NCBI GenBank assembly: GCA_903883645.1
Contig: CAISBR010000182.1
Span: forward strand, 1-64,000
DNA length: 64,000 bases
Direction: 5' to 3'
DNA from: an uncultured Myxococcales bacterium
GTDB lineage: Bacteria; Myxococcota_A; UBA9042
Shown piece by piece: positions 40,793 through 50,139 of this stretch (its first letter is position 1; each line of letters opens with the position of its first letter). A model generated the notes under the pieces. The model ran no database searches, was not told where the DNA came from, and worked only from the letters and a program-made list of their open reading frames with translations. A program made the translations under genes and the position numbers.

Positions 40793-40975
40793 CGCTTGCA
40801 ACTCCCCCGACAGTGCGGTCGGCCCGCAGCGCTGGAATACGACAATCCGCGTGCTTGCGCCAGTGGCCAGCCCGACAGTTCGGAGGCAAACAGTAGCTTG
40901 GGCTGCTCGTCTTTGCACCCCCCTGCCGGCCTTTGCAGCGCCTCCGCCCGCCCCGGCGGCGCGACGAGGTAATCG

Positions 40976-41398
40976 ATGGGCACCGCGCTGGTATGTTCAG
41001 CCCTGCGTTGCATTTTTGTGTCGACGTCGGACCTGCCGGGTCTTGATCGCGTCGACCCGCGCCCCGCCGTTAGGGCGCTGCTCCTCGATGCGCCGCCTGC
41101 GATGTGGTGGGGCACGGTCGGTTCGGCCTTCTTGTTTCAGATCATGCCGCTGCTGCTCATTGGCGTGCCGTTGCCGGCGTCGTGGCTCCCGGCTCGCAGC
41201 CGCGACCGCTACGCCCAAGCGATGGCCACGAGCAGCATCTATCTGGCGCGCATGGCGATGATGATGCTCAAAACTGTCGGCGGCCTGGTCTGGGGCCAGA
41301 TTCCCGAGGTTCGCACCCGGCTTTCTCTGCCCCTGCGGCCCGACGACCCGGGCACTTGGCGCGGCGACCAGTTCGAAACCCGCAGTGGCCGCACCTGA
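40976..41398 (+). CDS. Small putative protein with one hydrophobic segment, upstream of GMC oxidoreductase
   Basis: ORF with hydrophobic stretch FLFQIMPLLLIGVPLP; immediately upstream of a likely co-transcribed CDS. Confidence 0.5.
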   Translation: MGTALVCSALRCIFVSTSDLPGLDRVDPRPAVRALLLDAPPAMWWGTVGSAFLFQIMPLLLIGVPLPASWLPARSRDRYAQAMATSSIYLARMAMMMLKTVGGLVWGQIPEVRTRLSLPLRPDDPGTWRGDQFETRSGRT

Positions 41399-41417
41399 GC
41401 GACCGGTGGAGTACAGC

Positions 41418-42935
41418 ATGACAAGCGGAAATCACCACGCGTTCGTCAGCGGCCCCAAGCGCGAATTTGAATGCGATTTTGCGGTAATCGGCAGCGGTGC
41501 CGGCGGGGCTTCAGCGGCGATCACCTTGGCCCGCGCTGGCTTTCGCGTGCTCGTGGCCGAGGCCGGCGCCTGGCGCGCCCCCGAAGATTACCCCTGGAGC
41601 ATGACCGGCACGATGCGCGACATGTTCCACGATTGGGGCACTCTCGTCGCCACTGGCGATTCGATCATTCCGATTGTGCAGGCCAGCGTGGTCGGCGGCA
41701 CCCCGGTCATCAACAGCGCCATCGTGGTGCGCACCCCCGGCGACGTGCTGGCTAGTTGGCGCGACGAGCACGGCATGGGCGATGTGTTTTCCGAGGCCGC
41801 GATCGGCAAGGCGCAAGACGAAATCGAGGTCGAGCTACAGATTCAAGAGACCGATTGGAGCGTTGTTGGCCCCACTGCCGACGATATGCTCAAGGGTTTC
41901 AAGATTCTGAACCGCGAAGTGCACCCGATTATCCGCAACGTCGCCCACTGCAAGGGCGAGATGCAGTGCCTGCAAGGCTGCAAACAGAAAAGCAAACAGA
42001 CCGCCAATAACCTGTGGCTGCCCGAGCTGATCCAGCAGCACGGCGGTACAATCCTGTCGTGCGCTCAGGTCGATCGCGTGCAGCTCGATGGGGGGCACGC
42101 CACGGGTTTGCATGGCTATTTCCGCCATCCAACGACTCGCAAGCGCGGCGCGGACTTTAAGGTCGTGGCCCGCCTCGGCGTGCTGGTGGCCGCTTCTGCT
42201 ACCGGTTCCGCGCCGTTGCTCGAGCGGAGCGGTCTGCGCTCGCCAGCATTAGGTAAGGGGTTTCGCGGCCATCCGGGTGCCGGCGTGGTCGGCGTGTACG
42301 ACCGCCCGGTCGACATGCATATCGGCCCCAGCCAGGCCACGGCGTCGATGCACCATCGCCTCGACCACGGCATTAAGCTTGAACACCTGTCGCTGCCCCT
42401 CGAATTGTTTGCGGCTCGGGTCGGCGGCGCCGGTCAGGCCCTAATGAGCAAGCTCGATCACTACCGCCAGTGCGCCATGTGGGTGACCGCGGTGCGCGCC
42501 GAAGCGGTGGGCGAGGTGCACCAGACCTGGTGGGGCGGCCGCTCCGTCACCTACATACCAACTCAGCGCGATCTCGAGCGGCTGCGCTACGGCAGCAAGT
42601 TGTTGGCGCAGGCCCATGTGGCGATGGGGGCGCGGGCGATTTGGCCCGGCGTCGCCGGTATGCCCGCAGAGCTGAGCGCAGACCAACTCGACCTGTTCGA
42701 CTCCGCGCCCCTCGACAACAAGGCCTGGACTTGGGTTTTGTCGCACCTGTTCGGCGGCTGCGTGTTTGGTGCTGACCCACAGCGCGCCGTGGTGGGCCCC
42801 GACCTGCATGTCCATGGCGTGCGGGGCCTGCACGTGGTCGATGCGTCGGCCCTGCCGACTACGCTCGGGGTCAATCCGCAGCACACCATTATGGCGGTCG
42901 CGCGCGTTACGGCCGAGCGACTTGCGAACGCTTAA
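41418..42935 (+). CDS. GMC-family FAD-dependent oxidoreductase
   Basis: FAVIGSGAGGASAAITLARAGFRVLVAEAGA (Rossmann), C-terminal GVRGLHVVDASALPTTLGVNPQHTIMAVA. Confidence 0.9.
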   Translation: MTSGNHHAFVSGPKREFECDFAVIGSGAGGASAAITLARAGFRVLVAEAGAWRAPEDYPWSMTGTMRDMFHDWGTLVATGDSIIPIVQASVVGGTPVINSAIVVRTPGDVLASWRDEHGMGDVFSEAAIGKAQDEIEVELQIQETDWSVVGPTADDMLKGFKILNREVHPIIRNVAHCKGEMQCLQGCKQKSKQTANNLWLPELIQQHGGTILSCAQVDRVQLDGGHATGLHGYFRHPTTRKRGADFKVVARLGVLVAASATGSAPLLERSGLRSPALGKGFRGHPGAGVVGVYDRPVDMHIGPSQATASMHHRLDHGIKLEHLSLPLELFAARVGGAGQALMSKLDHYRQCAMWVTAVRAEAVGEVHQTWWGGRSVTYIPTQRDLERLRYGSKLLAQAHVAMGARAIWPGVAGMPAELSADQLDLFDSAPLDNKAWTWVLSHLFGGCVFGADPQRAVVGPDLHVHGVRGLHVVDASALPTTLGVNPQHTIMAVARVTAERLANA

Positions 42936-43065
42936 CGGCAGCCGTGTTGCGCTCCCAACCGCGGCCAAGGCCGCAACCTGTCCTTGCAGCCGGCCCGGCG
43001 GTTGTGCCACACTCGGCCTCTAGAGTCGCATCCGCGCTGAACCCGCACTGTACTGGAGCTGCACC

Positions 43066-46000
43066 ATGGCACGCTACAACCTAAGTTCTATAAATCCGAT
43101 TTGTGTCAAAGGGTTGATCGGTCGCTGGCTGCTCGTGGCCGTCGTGCCGTTGGCGCTGGCGAGCGGGTGCGGCGGCGACCAGACCGTCTCTGGCACGGCA
43201 GGAACCACGGACGTGTCGAGCGATGTGGACGCCTCCCTACTCGGCGACGCTGCCGATGTGCTCGAGGGAACCGACGCATCTACCATCGACCTGGGCGGCA
43301 GCGATGCTTCATCGGTATGCCCCGGCGGTGCAGGCTGTACCTGCGGTCAGGCCAACCAATGCGACTCGGGCTATTGCATCCCCACCGCTAAGGGCCAAGT
43401 CTGCGCCAAGAAATGCGAAATCAGCGACTGCCCCGCCGACCAGAAGTGCGTGCAGGCCGGCGGCGCGGACCTCATCAACATCTGCGTACCCAAGACGCCG
43501 TTCCTGTGCGATCCGTGCTCGGCCAACAGCCAGTGCCAAAATCAGGCCAACCCCGACGCCAAGTGTGTCGACTCCGGCGCCGGCGGCAGCTATTGCGGCA
43601 CCGCCTGTTCGGCCGAGTCAGACTGCCTAGATGGTTATACTTGTTCTGAGATCAAGGATGTAACGGGCACGCCCGGCAAGCAGTGCGTTCCGAAGGGCAC
43701 GGCCTGCGGTTGCAGCGAGTACGCGATTGCCCAGCAACTCTCGACCAAGTGCTATGTGCCCACTGGCGACGGCAAGTGCGAGGGCAAGCGGACTTGCCTG
43801 CCTGCCGGCGCCACTGGCGCCCCTACCGGCGGCGGACTCAGCGCGTGCATGGCCGGCGACCCCAAGCCCGAGGTCTGCGACGGATCGGACAACGACTGCG
43901 ACGGCCAGACCGACGAAGGCACCTGCGGCGACAGCAATCCTTGCACGGACGACAAGTGCGGCGGCGCCGTGGGCTGCAGCAATCCCAACAACACCCTAGA
44001 GTGCGATGCCGACGGCTCCGTCTGCACGGCGATCGACAAGTGCGCCGACGGCAAGTGCATCCCCGGCGCCGCGCCCGACTGCGACGACAAGAATCCTTGT
44101 ACCAAAGATACTTGTGATGCCAAGCTGGGTTGCCAGCACAGCCCCGACGACGGTGCCTCGTGCAATGCGGACGACAACCCCTGCACCCAGGGCGACGCCT
44201 GCAAGGCCAGCAAGTGCGAAGCCGGCGCGCCCAAGGCGTGCGCCAACGACGACCCCTGCCTGGTGGGCAAGTGCGGAATCGCCGACGGCATCTGCAAGTA
44301 CACGTTCCAAGAGGCTAGCCCGTGCAACGACGGCAATCCGTGCACCGACCAAGAGACTTGCCAGACCGACACTTGCAAAGGCAAAGCGGCTACCTGCGAC
44401 GACGCCAACGCCTGCACTTCGGATAGCTGCGACCCCAAGACGGGCTGCGCCCACGCCGGGGTCAGCGGCGGCTGCGACGACGGCAACAAGTGCACGGACA
44501 AAGACGCCTGCGCCGACAGCAAGTGCGTGGGCATCGCGCTCGACGTCACGGGCACTTGCGACGACAAGAATCCATGCACGCAAGAGGGTTGCGACCCGCT
44601 CAAGGGCTGCACCGCCACCCCCAGCACCGGCGGCACCTGCGACGACGGCAACCCGTGCACCGAGGGCGACACCTGCAAAGACGGCAAGTGCGCGTCCGAC
44701 GTCAATAACTGCGCCTGTCAGGCCGATGCCGACTGCGTCGCGCAAGAAGATGGCAACGCTTGCAACGGCACGCTTTTCTGTGACAAATCGGCCCAGCCGT
44801 TCAACTGCAAGGTCAAGGACTCGACCATCATCAAGTGCGATATCACCTTGAACAGCGCGTGCCAGACCAACACCTGCGACGCGGCCACCGGCAAGTGCGC
44901 CCTGCAAAAGAAGCCCGACAACCTGTCGTGCAACGCCGACGACAACATCTGCACTTTGGGCGACGTCTGCAAAGCCGGCACCTGCACCCCCGGCGCGGTA
45001 CAGACCTGCGACGATAAGAACCCATGTACCGACGACGTTTGCGACCCCAAAGAGGGTTGCCAGTTCAAGCCGAACACCGCGCCGTGCAACGCCGACGACA
45101 ACAGCTGCACCGAAAACGACGCCTGCCAGCAAGGCGCTTGCGTGGCCGGCAAGACCAAGTCGTGCGACTCGGGCGACGCCTGCATCGTGGGCAAGTGCTC
45201 GGTGCTCAGCGGAGCCTGCACTTACAATCCCAACGACGGCGCACCCTGCAACGATGCCAACGCCTGCACCATCGGCGACACCTGTGCCAAAGACCTGTGC
45301 AAGGGCTCAGCCGCTAGCTGCGACGATGGCAACGTTTGTACGGCTGATTCATGCGTACCCTCAACAGGTTGTGTTCATGCGCCCGCCGCCGGCAGCTGCG
45401 ACGACGGCGACGCTTGCACGGCCGGCGACACCTGTGCGGGCAGCAAGTGCGTCGGCACGCCGATCGACGTGGCGAAGATCTGCGACGACAGCAACGTCTG
45501 CAGTACCGACAGCTGCGACCCCAAGGTTGGCTGCGCCCACGCCGACGTCAGCGGCAACTGCGACGACGGCAACGCCTGCACCACTGGCGACGCCTGCGCC
45601 GGCGGCAAGTGTGTCTCGGGCACTACCACCTGCAGCTGCCAGAAAGACGCAGACTGCCCTGATAACGGCAATTTGTGCGACGGCGCCCCGTTCTGCGACA
45701 AGTCGGCGATGCCGTTTACGTGCAAGACCAACCCGGTCACCATCACCGTCTGCACCGACCCGGCCGACCCGCAGTGCGCCCAGGTGGCCTGCGAAAAAAC
45801 CACGGGCAAGTGCGTGACCACAAACGCCAGCGACGGCACACTTTGCGACGCCGACAAGAGCGCCTGCACCGCGCCCGACAAGTGCAGTGGCGGCGTGTGC
45901 GCCAAGGGGCCCACGGTCGACTGCGACGACAAGAACCCCTGCACGACAGATAGTTGCGACCCCGGCTCGGGCTGCAAGCACAGCAACAATACCGACCCCT

Positions 46001-46686
46001 GCGACGCCGACGGCAACGCCTGCACCAAGAACGATGTGTGCGCTTCGGGCTCGTGCACGCCGGGCCCTTTGCAGAAGTGCGACGACAACGAGCCTTGCAC
46101 CCAAGACAGCTGCAATCCCGCGGACGGCAAGTGCATCTACAAGCCCATTGCGACCACCTGCTCCGACAACAATATCTGCACGGTGGGCGACACCTGCGGC
46201 ACCGACCCCAGCTCGCAGGCCTACACCTGCCTGCCCGGCAAGACTGTCAGCTGCGACGATAATAACCCTTGCACCATCAACACTTGCGACAAGGACAAGG
46301 GCTGCCAGTACCCCGTTGACCAGACCGCGACCGTCACCTGCTACGACGGCGCCAACGGCACCTTGGGCAAAGGCGTCTGCAAGTCGGGCAAGAAGACCTG
46401 CGACGCCAGCGGCAACCTAAGCGCGTGCACCGGCCAAGTCATTCCCGCTACTAAGGAATTGTGCAACAGCCTCGACGACACCTGCGACGGCACCACCGAC
46501 GAAGGCTGCGCACCGACCTCGTTCGTCGCCCGCGTCGGCAACGCTACGCTCACCGGCACCAGTGGCAACCTGACCGCCCGCATCGGCGTAGGCTTGTCGC
46601 AGGCCTCGGGCACCGCCTCTGGCAGCGGCTCGGTCAGCGCCAACGTGGGCTTCTACGCCTGGATTCGCAAGATCATCGGCCTGTAG
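43066..46686 (+). CDS. Cys-rich repeat lipoprotein (CDDxNPCTxDxCDxxxGC repeats)
   Basis: LALASGCGG lipobox; at least 20 repeats of CDDxNxCTxxxxC; flanking MopE-like motifs CDGSDNDCDGQTDEGTC and CDGTTDEGC; C-terminal GFYAWIRKIIGL*. Confidence 0.85.
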   Translation: MARYNLSSINPICVKGLIGRWLLVAVVPLALASGCGGDQTVSGTAGTTDVSSDVDASLLGDAADVLEGTDASTIDLGGSDASSVCPGGAGCTCGQANQCDSGYCIPTAKGQVCAKKCEISDCPADQKCVQAGGADLINICVPKTPFLCDPCSANSQCQNQANPDAKCVDSGAGGSYCGTACSAESDCLDGYTCSEIKDVTGTPGKQCVPKGTACGCSEYAIAQQLSTKCYVPTGDGKCEGKRTCLPAGATGAPTGGGLSACMAGDPKPEVCDGSDNDCDGQTDEGTCGDSNPCTDDKCGGAVGCSNPNNTLECDADGSVCTAIDKCADGKCIPGAAPDCDDKNPCTKDTCDAKLGCQHSPDDGASCNADDNPCTQGDACKASKCEAGAPKACANDDPCLVGKCGIADGICKYTFQEASPCNDGNPCTDQETCQTDTCKGKAATCDDANACTSDSCDPKTGCAHAGVSGGCDDGNKCTDKDACADSKCVGIALDVTGTCDDKNPCTQEGCDPLKGCTATPSTGGTCDDGNPCTEGDTCKDGKCASDVNNCACQADADCVAQEDGNACNGTLFCDKSAQPFNCKVKDSTIIKCDITLNSACQTNTCDAATGKCALQKKPDNLSCNADDNICTLGDVCKAGTCTPGAVQTCDDKNPCTDDVCDPKEGCQFKPNTAPCNADDNSCTENDACQQGACVAGKTKSCDSGDACIVGKCSVLSGACTYNPNDGAPCNDANACTIGDTCAKDLCKGSAASCDDGNVCTADSCVPSTGCVHAPAAGSCDDGDACTAGDTCAGSKCVGTPIDVAKICDDSNVCSTDSCDPKVGCAHADVSGNCDDGNACTTGDACAGGKCVSGTTTCSCQKDADCPDNGNLCDGAPFCDKSAMPFTCKTNPVTITVCTDPADPQCAQVACEKTTGKCVTTNASDGTLCDADKSACTAPDKCSGGVCAKGPTVDCDDKNPCTTDSCDPGSGCKHSNNTDPCDADGNACTKNDVCASGSCTPGPLQKCDDNEPCTQDSCNPADGKCIYKPIATTCSDNNICTVGDTCGTDPSSQAYTCLPGKTVSCDDNNPCTINTCDKDKGCQYPVDQTATVTCYDGANGTLGKGVCKSGKKTCDASGNLSACTGQVIPATKELCNSLDDTCDGTTDEGCAPTSFVARVGNATLTGTSGNLTARIGVGLSQASGTASGSGSVSANVGFYAWIRKIIGL
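43930..46330 (+). repeat. Coding tandem repeats, ~25-45 aa Cys-rich units
   Basis: Reiterated tgcgacgacaagaaYCCYTGYACC-like DNA encoding CDDKNPCT...; seen directly. Confidence 0.85.
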
Positions 46687-46924
46687 CCACCGTATGCAGT
46701 TGCAGCCATCGCAGGGCCCGGCGGCCTGCCCGGCGAGCCAGCGTCCGTGGCCTCGCGTCAGGGCCCTTTGTGCTCTTGTCTCGCAGCGGTACAAGGTAAT
46801 CGTTCCGGCCCGTCGTGCCGCCCGCACGCCGTGGACTAAGCCCCACGATCGGCGGGCGACATGTTTGATTCCGCAATCTTGTCGCAAGTTGCCCCGCGGT
46901 GTGGGCAAAAATCGCGCGAAGGTG

Positions 46925-46952
46925 TTGCCAAACCTGCAGGACCGAGGATAAT
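46925..46952 (+). promoter_or_regulatory. Candidate sigma-70 promoter upstream of second Cys-rich gene
   Basis: TTGCCA (46925-46930) - 16 bp - GATAAT (46947-46952); 5/6 matches in both boxes; predicted leader ~285 nt. Confidence 0.5.
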
Positions 46953-47245
46953 GGGTCTGCTGTAACCGCGGCACACGCAGTGGGGGTTGGCGGCAGCAAG
47001 CTGCTGCTGATCCAAAAAACGATGAAGGTAACGGCTGTACAGTCTTCTCGAAGGGGTAGAATGTGCGTTGCGGGCTCTGGCCTTCATTCTCCCAGCAGCG
47101 ACTTTGATGGTCGCTTCCTGGGCCAGCGGCGGCTCTGATGGTTGCTGTTCTGGGTGGGTAGAGTCAGTTTGCGGGCCAATAAGCTCGACGGCGGGCCCCA
47201 AAAGGCGCCAGCGGTACACGACAGATCAACGAGGGGGAACCTGAG

Positions 47246-50023
47246 ATGCGCAAGCAAGCGAATCGGCTCGAACTGAACGGCATTTGCAGTCTGTTTGGGC
47301 GTGTGGCCCTGGCGGTCACGCTGGCAGTGGCGCTGGCGGCCTGCGGTGGCGGCGACACCACGGCAACCGGCACGCCCGGAGCCAAGACCGACACCTCGAC
47401 CGACCTCGGCACTGGGGATCTCGGAGGTACCGACCAAGACGTTATCGGCCTTGACGAAAACGGCTCCAGTGACGTTGCGGGCCAAGACGGCGACACCAGC
47501 GGCTCCGACATCGCGACGCCCGACGGCACCGACACGGACGCCAGCGACGCCGGCGACACGGGCTCGATCTGCCCCGGCGGCGCGGGCTGCCCCTGCCAGA
47601 CCAAGAACGACTGCACCGAGTCGGGCCAGTGCATCCAGACCCCCAAGGGCCAGGTGTGCGCCAAGCTGTGCATCAAGTCGGAAGACTGCGGCGCTGGCGA
47701 AGGCTGCGTGCAGGGCCTGGGCGGCATCGACGCCCCGTTCATCTGCAAGCCCAAGTGGGCCTCGATCTGCAACCCCTGCAATAGCAACGACCTGTGCCTG
47801 CAACTCGACGCCTCGGCCAAGTGCATCGACGGCGGCGACAAGGGCGCCTTCTGCGGCTCGGGCTGCTCGGTCGATACCGACTGCCCCGGCGGCTACGAGT
47901 GCAAGAACAGCAAAGACGTGAGCGGCGCCGAGAGCCTGCAGTGCGTCGTCAAGGGTGCGGCTGCCTGCACTTGCAGCGAATACGCGGTGTCGAACAAGCT
48001 CCAGACCACCTGCTTTGTCACTGCCGGCGAGGCCAAGTGCAAGGGCAACCGCATCTGCACCCCCAGTGGCCTGACCGGCTGCCAAGCGGCTGACCCCAAG
48101 CCCGAGGAATGCAACGGCGCGGACGACGACTGCAACGGCCAGACCGACGAAGGCACCTGCGACGACAAGCTCGCCTGCACCGACAACATCTGCAAGGGCA
48201 ACGCCGGCTGCGAAAACCCCGCCAAGAACGGCACATGCGACGCGGACGGCACCGTCTGCACCAAGGACGACACCTGCGTGGGCGGCAAGTGCATCGCCGG
48301 CCAAGTGGTCAACTGCGACGACAAGAACGACTGCACCCTCGACAGCTGCGACATGGCCAAGGGCTGCACCTACACGTTCGACGACGGCAAGTTCTGCAAC
48401 TCGGACGACAACCCGTGCACCGAAAACGACGCCTGCAAGTCGGGCAAGTGCGAGCCCGGTGCGGCCAAGGCCTGCCAGGCGAGCGACCAGTGCACCACCG
48501 GCAAGTGCAATACCCTCGACGGCAAGTGCAAGTACTCGTTCCAAGACGCCTTCCCCTGCAACGACGGCAACGCCTGCACCGACAAGGACAAATGCGATCT
48601 GACCAAGGGCGATTGCTTCGGCAGCAGCGTTTCGTGCGACGACCTGAACCCGTGCACCGCCGATAGCTGCAACCCGACCGCGGGCTGCACCCACGACAAG
48701 ACCATCACCACCTCGTGCGACGACGGCGATGCCTGCACGGCCAAAGATGTCTGCTCGCAAGGTGCCTGCGGCGGCGCCGCCATCGACCCCAGCAAGCCCA
48801 AGGACATTGGCGGCTGCAACGACGGCAACCCCTGCACCGACGACGGCTGCAATCCGGCCATCGGCTGCACCAACAAGCCCAACACGGGCAACACGTGCGA
48901 CGACGGCAACCCCTGCACCTCGGGCGACATCTGCGAAGTGGGTACCTGCAAGTCGGGCACCAACGTCTGCGCCTGCACCGCCGACAGCGACTGCGCCAAG
49001 AAGGAAGACGGCAACCTGTGCAACGGCACGCTGTACTGTGACAAGACCAGCGCCCCGTACCAGTGCAAGGTGAACCCGATCACCATCGTCGATTGCGCCC
49101 CGATCGCCGCCAACGATGGCCAGTGCAAGTCGACCACCTGCAACACCCAGAACGGCAAGTGCGACACGGCGCTCAAGTCGGACAACCTGGATTGCGACGC
49201 CGACGGCAGTTTCTGCACCGATAAGGACTCGTGCCAGAGCGGCACCTGCACGCCGGGCGCCAAGCTGGTTTGCGACGACAAGAACCCCTGCACCACCGAC
49301 GCTTGCGACCCCAAGAAGGTCGGCGGCTGCGTGTTCGACTACAACACCCTGCCGTGCGACGCGGACCAGAACGCCTGCACCGTGGGCGACGTCTGCCAGG
49401 CGGGCAACTGCATCGCCGGTGCCAAGAAGAACTGCGACGACAACGAGCCGTGCACGCAAGACGGCTGCGACAAGACCGGCGGCAACTGCACCTACACCAA
49501 CCTGACCGTGTCGTGCGAAGACGGCAACAACTGCACGATCGGCGACAAGTGCGGCGGCGGCGCCTGCATCCCGGGCCCCGGCCCGAACTGCGACGACAAC
49601 AACCCCTGCACCGACGACACCTGCGACAGCAAGTCGGGCTGCAAGAACGCCATCAACAGCAACACCATCGTCAAGGGCTGCTACTCGGGCGACCCGGCGA
49701 CCAAGGGCGTGGGCACGTGCAAGGTGGGTGCGCAGCAGTGCGACATCCAAGGCAAGCTGGGCGCCTGCACCGGCGACGTGCTGCCGGCTACCAAAGAAGC
49801 CTGCGACGGCGCCGACGACAACTGCAACGGCGTCACCGACGAAGGCTGCAAGCCCACGGCGTTTGTCGCCCGCATGAGCACTGCGGTGGTCTCGGGCACC
49901 GGCGCCAAGTACGGCGCCAAGGCCATGGTCGGCGGTAACTCGGTGGTCGGCGAATCGGCCGGCGCCAAGAACACCGCCCGCTTCGGCTTTATGACCTGGG
50001 TCAAAGCCCTGCTCGGCCTGTAG
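47246..50023 (+). CDS. Cys-rich repeat lipoprotein, tandem paralog of the upstream gene
   Basis: LAACGGGD lipobox; N-terminal ICPGGAGCPCQTKNDC...PKGQVCAKLC aligns with paralog; CDDKNPCT repeats; C-terminal FGFMTWVKALLGL*. Confidence 0.88.
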   Translation: MRKQANRLELNGICSLFGRVALAVTLAVALAACGGGDTTATGTPGAKTDTSTDLGTGDLGGTDQDVIGLDENGSSDVAGQDGDTSGSDIATPDGTDTDASDAGDTGSICPGGAGCPCQTKNDCTESGQCIQTPKGQVCAKLCIKSEDCGAGEGCVQGLGGIDAPFICKPKWASICNPCNSNDLCLQLDASAKCIDGGDKGAFCGSGCSVDTDCPGGYECKNSKDVSGAESLQCVVKGAAACTCSEYAVSNKLQTTCFVTAGEAKCKGNRICTPSGLTGCQAADPKPEECNGADDDCNGQTDEGTCDDKLACTDNICKGNAGCENPAKNGTCDADGTVCTKDDTCVGGKCIAGQVVNCDDKNDCTLDSCDMAKGCTYTFDDGKFCNSDDNPCTENDACKSGKCEPGAAKACQASDQCTTGKCNTLDGKCKYSFQDAFPCNDGNACTDKDKCDLTKGDCFGSSVSCDDLNPCTADSCNPTAGCTHDKTITTSCDDGDACTAKDVCSQGACGGAAIDPSKPKDIGGCNDGNPCTDDGCNPAIGCTNKPNTGNTCDDGNPCTSGDICEVGTCKSGTNVCACTADSDCAKKEDGNLCNGTLYCDKTSAPYQCKVNPITIVDCAPIAANDGQCKSTTCNTQNGKCDTALKSDNLDCDADGSFCTDKDSCQSGTCTPGAKLVCDDKNPCTTDACDPKKVGGCVFDYNTLPCDADQNACTVGDVCQAGNCIAGAKKNCDDNEPCTQDGCDKTGGNCTYTNLTVSCEDGNNCTIGDKCGGGACIPGPGPNCDDNNPCTDDTCDSKSGCKNAINSNTIVKGCYSGDPATKGVGTCKVGAQQCDIQGKLGACTGDVLPATKEACDGADDNCNGVTDEGCKPTAFVARMSTAVVSGTGAKYGAKAMVGGNSVVGESAGAKNTARFGFMTWVKALLGL

Positions 50024-50049
50024 TCGCTCTCGACCCTCATGAGGTCACG

Positions 50050-50095
50050 CACCGGCCGCCGATGGGTTGCAACTCACGGCGGCCGGTGTCTTTTT
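50050..50095 (+). terminator. Rho-independent terminator after second Cys-rich gene
   Basis: Perfect 12-bp stem CACCGGCCGCCG...CGGCGGCCGGTG followed by TCTTTTT. Confidence 0.9.
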
Positions 50096-50139
50096 GGGCT
50101 GACGTCACTCCGCAAATGCACATATCGAAGGGGGGAACC

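Noticed and set aside
43752-46136. Several long minus-strand ORFs (317, 378, 247, 253 aa) opposite the first Cys-rich gene
   Set aside because: Antisense artefacts of repeated TGC GAC GAC codons.
47084-49750. 888-aa ORF on the minus strand opposite the second Cys-rich gene
   Set aside because: Low-complexity Val/Ala/Gly translation mirrors the codon bias of the Cys/Asp-rich sense gene; the sense strand has RBS, lipobox and paralog support.
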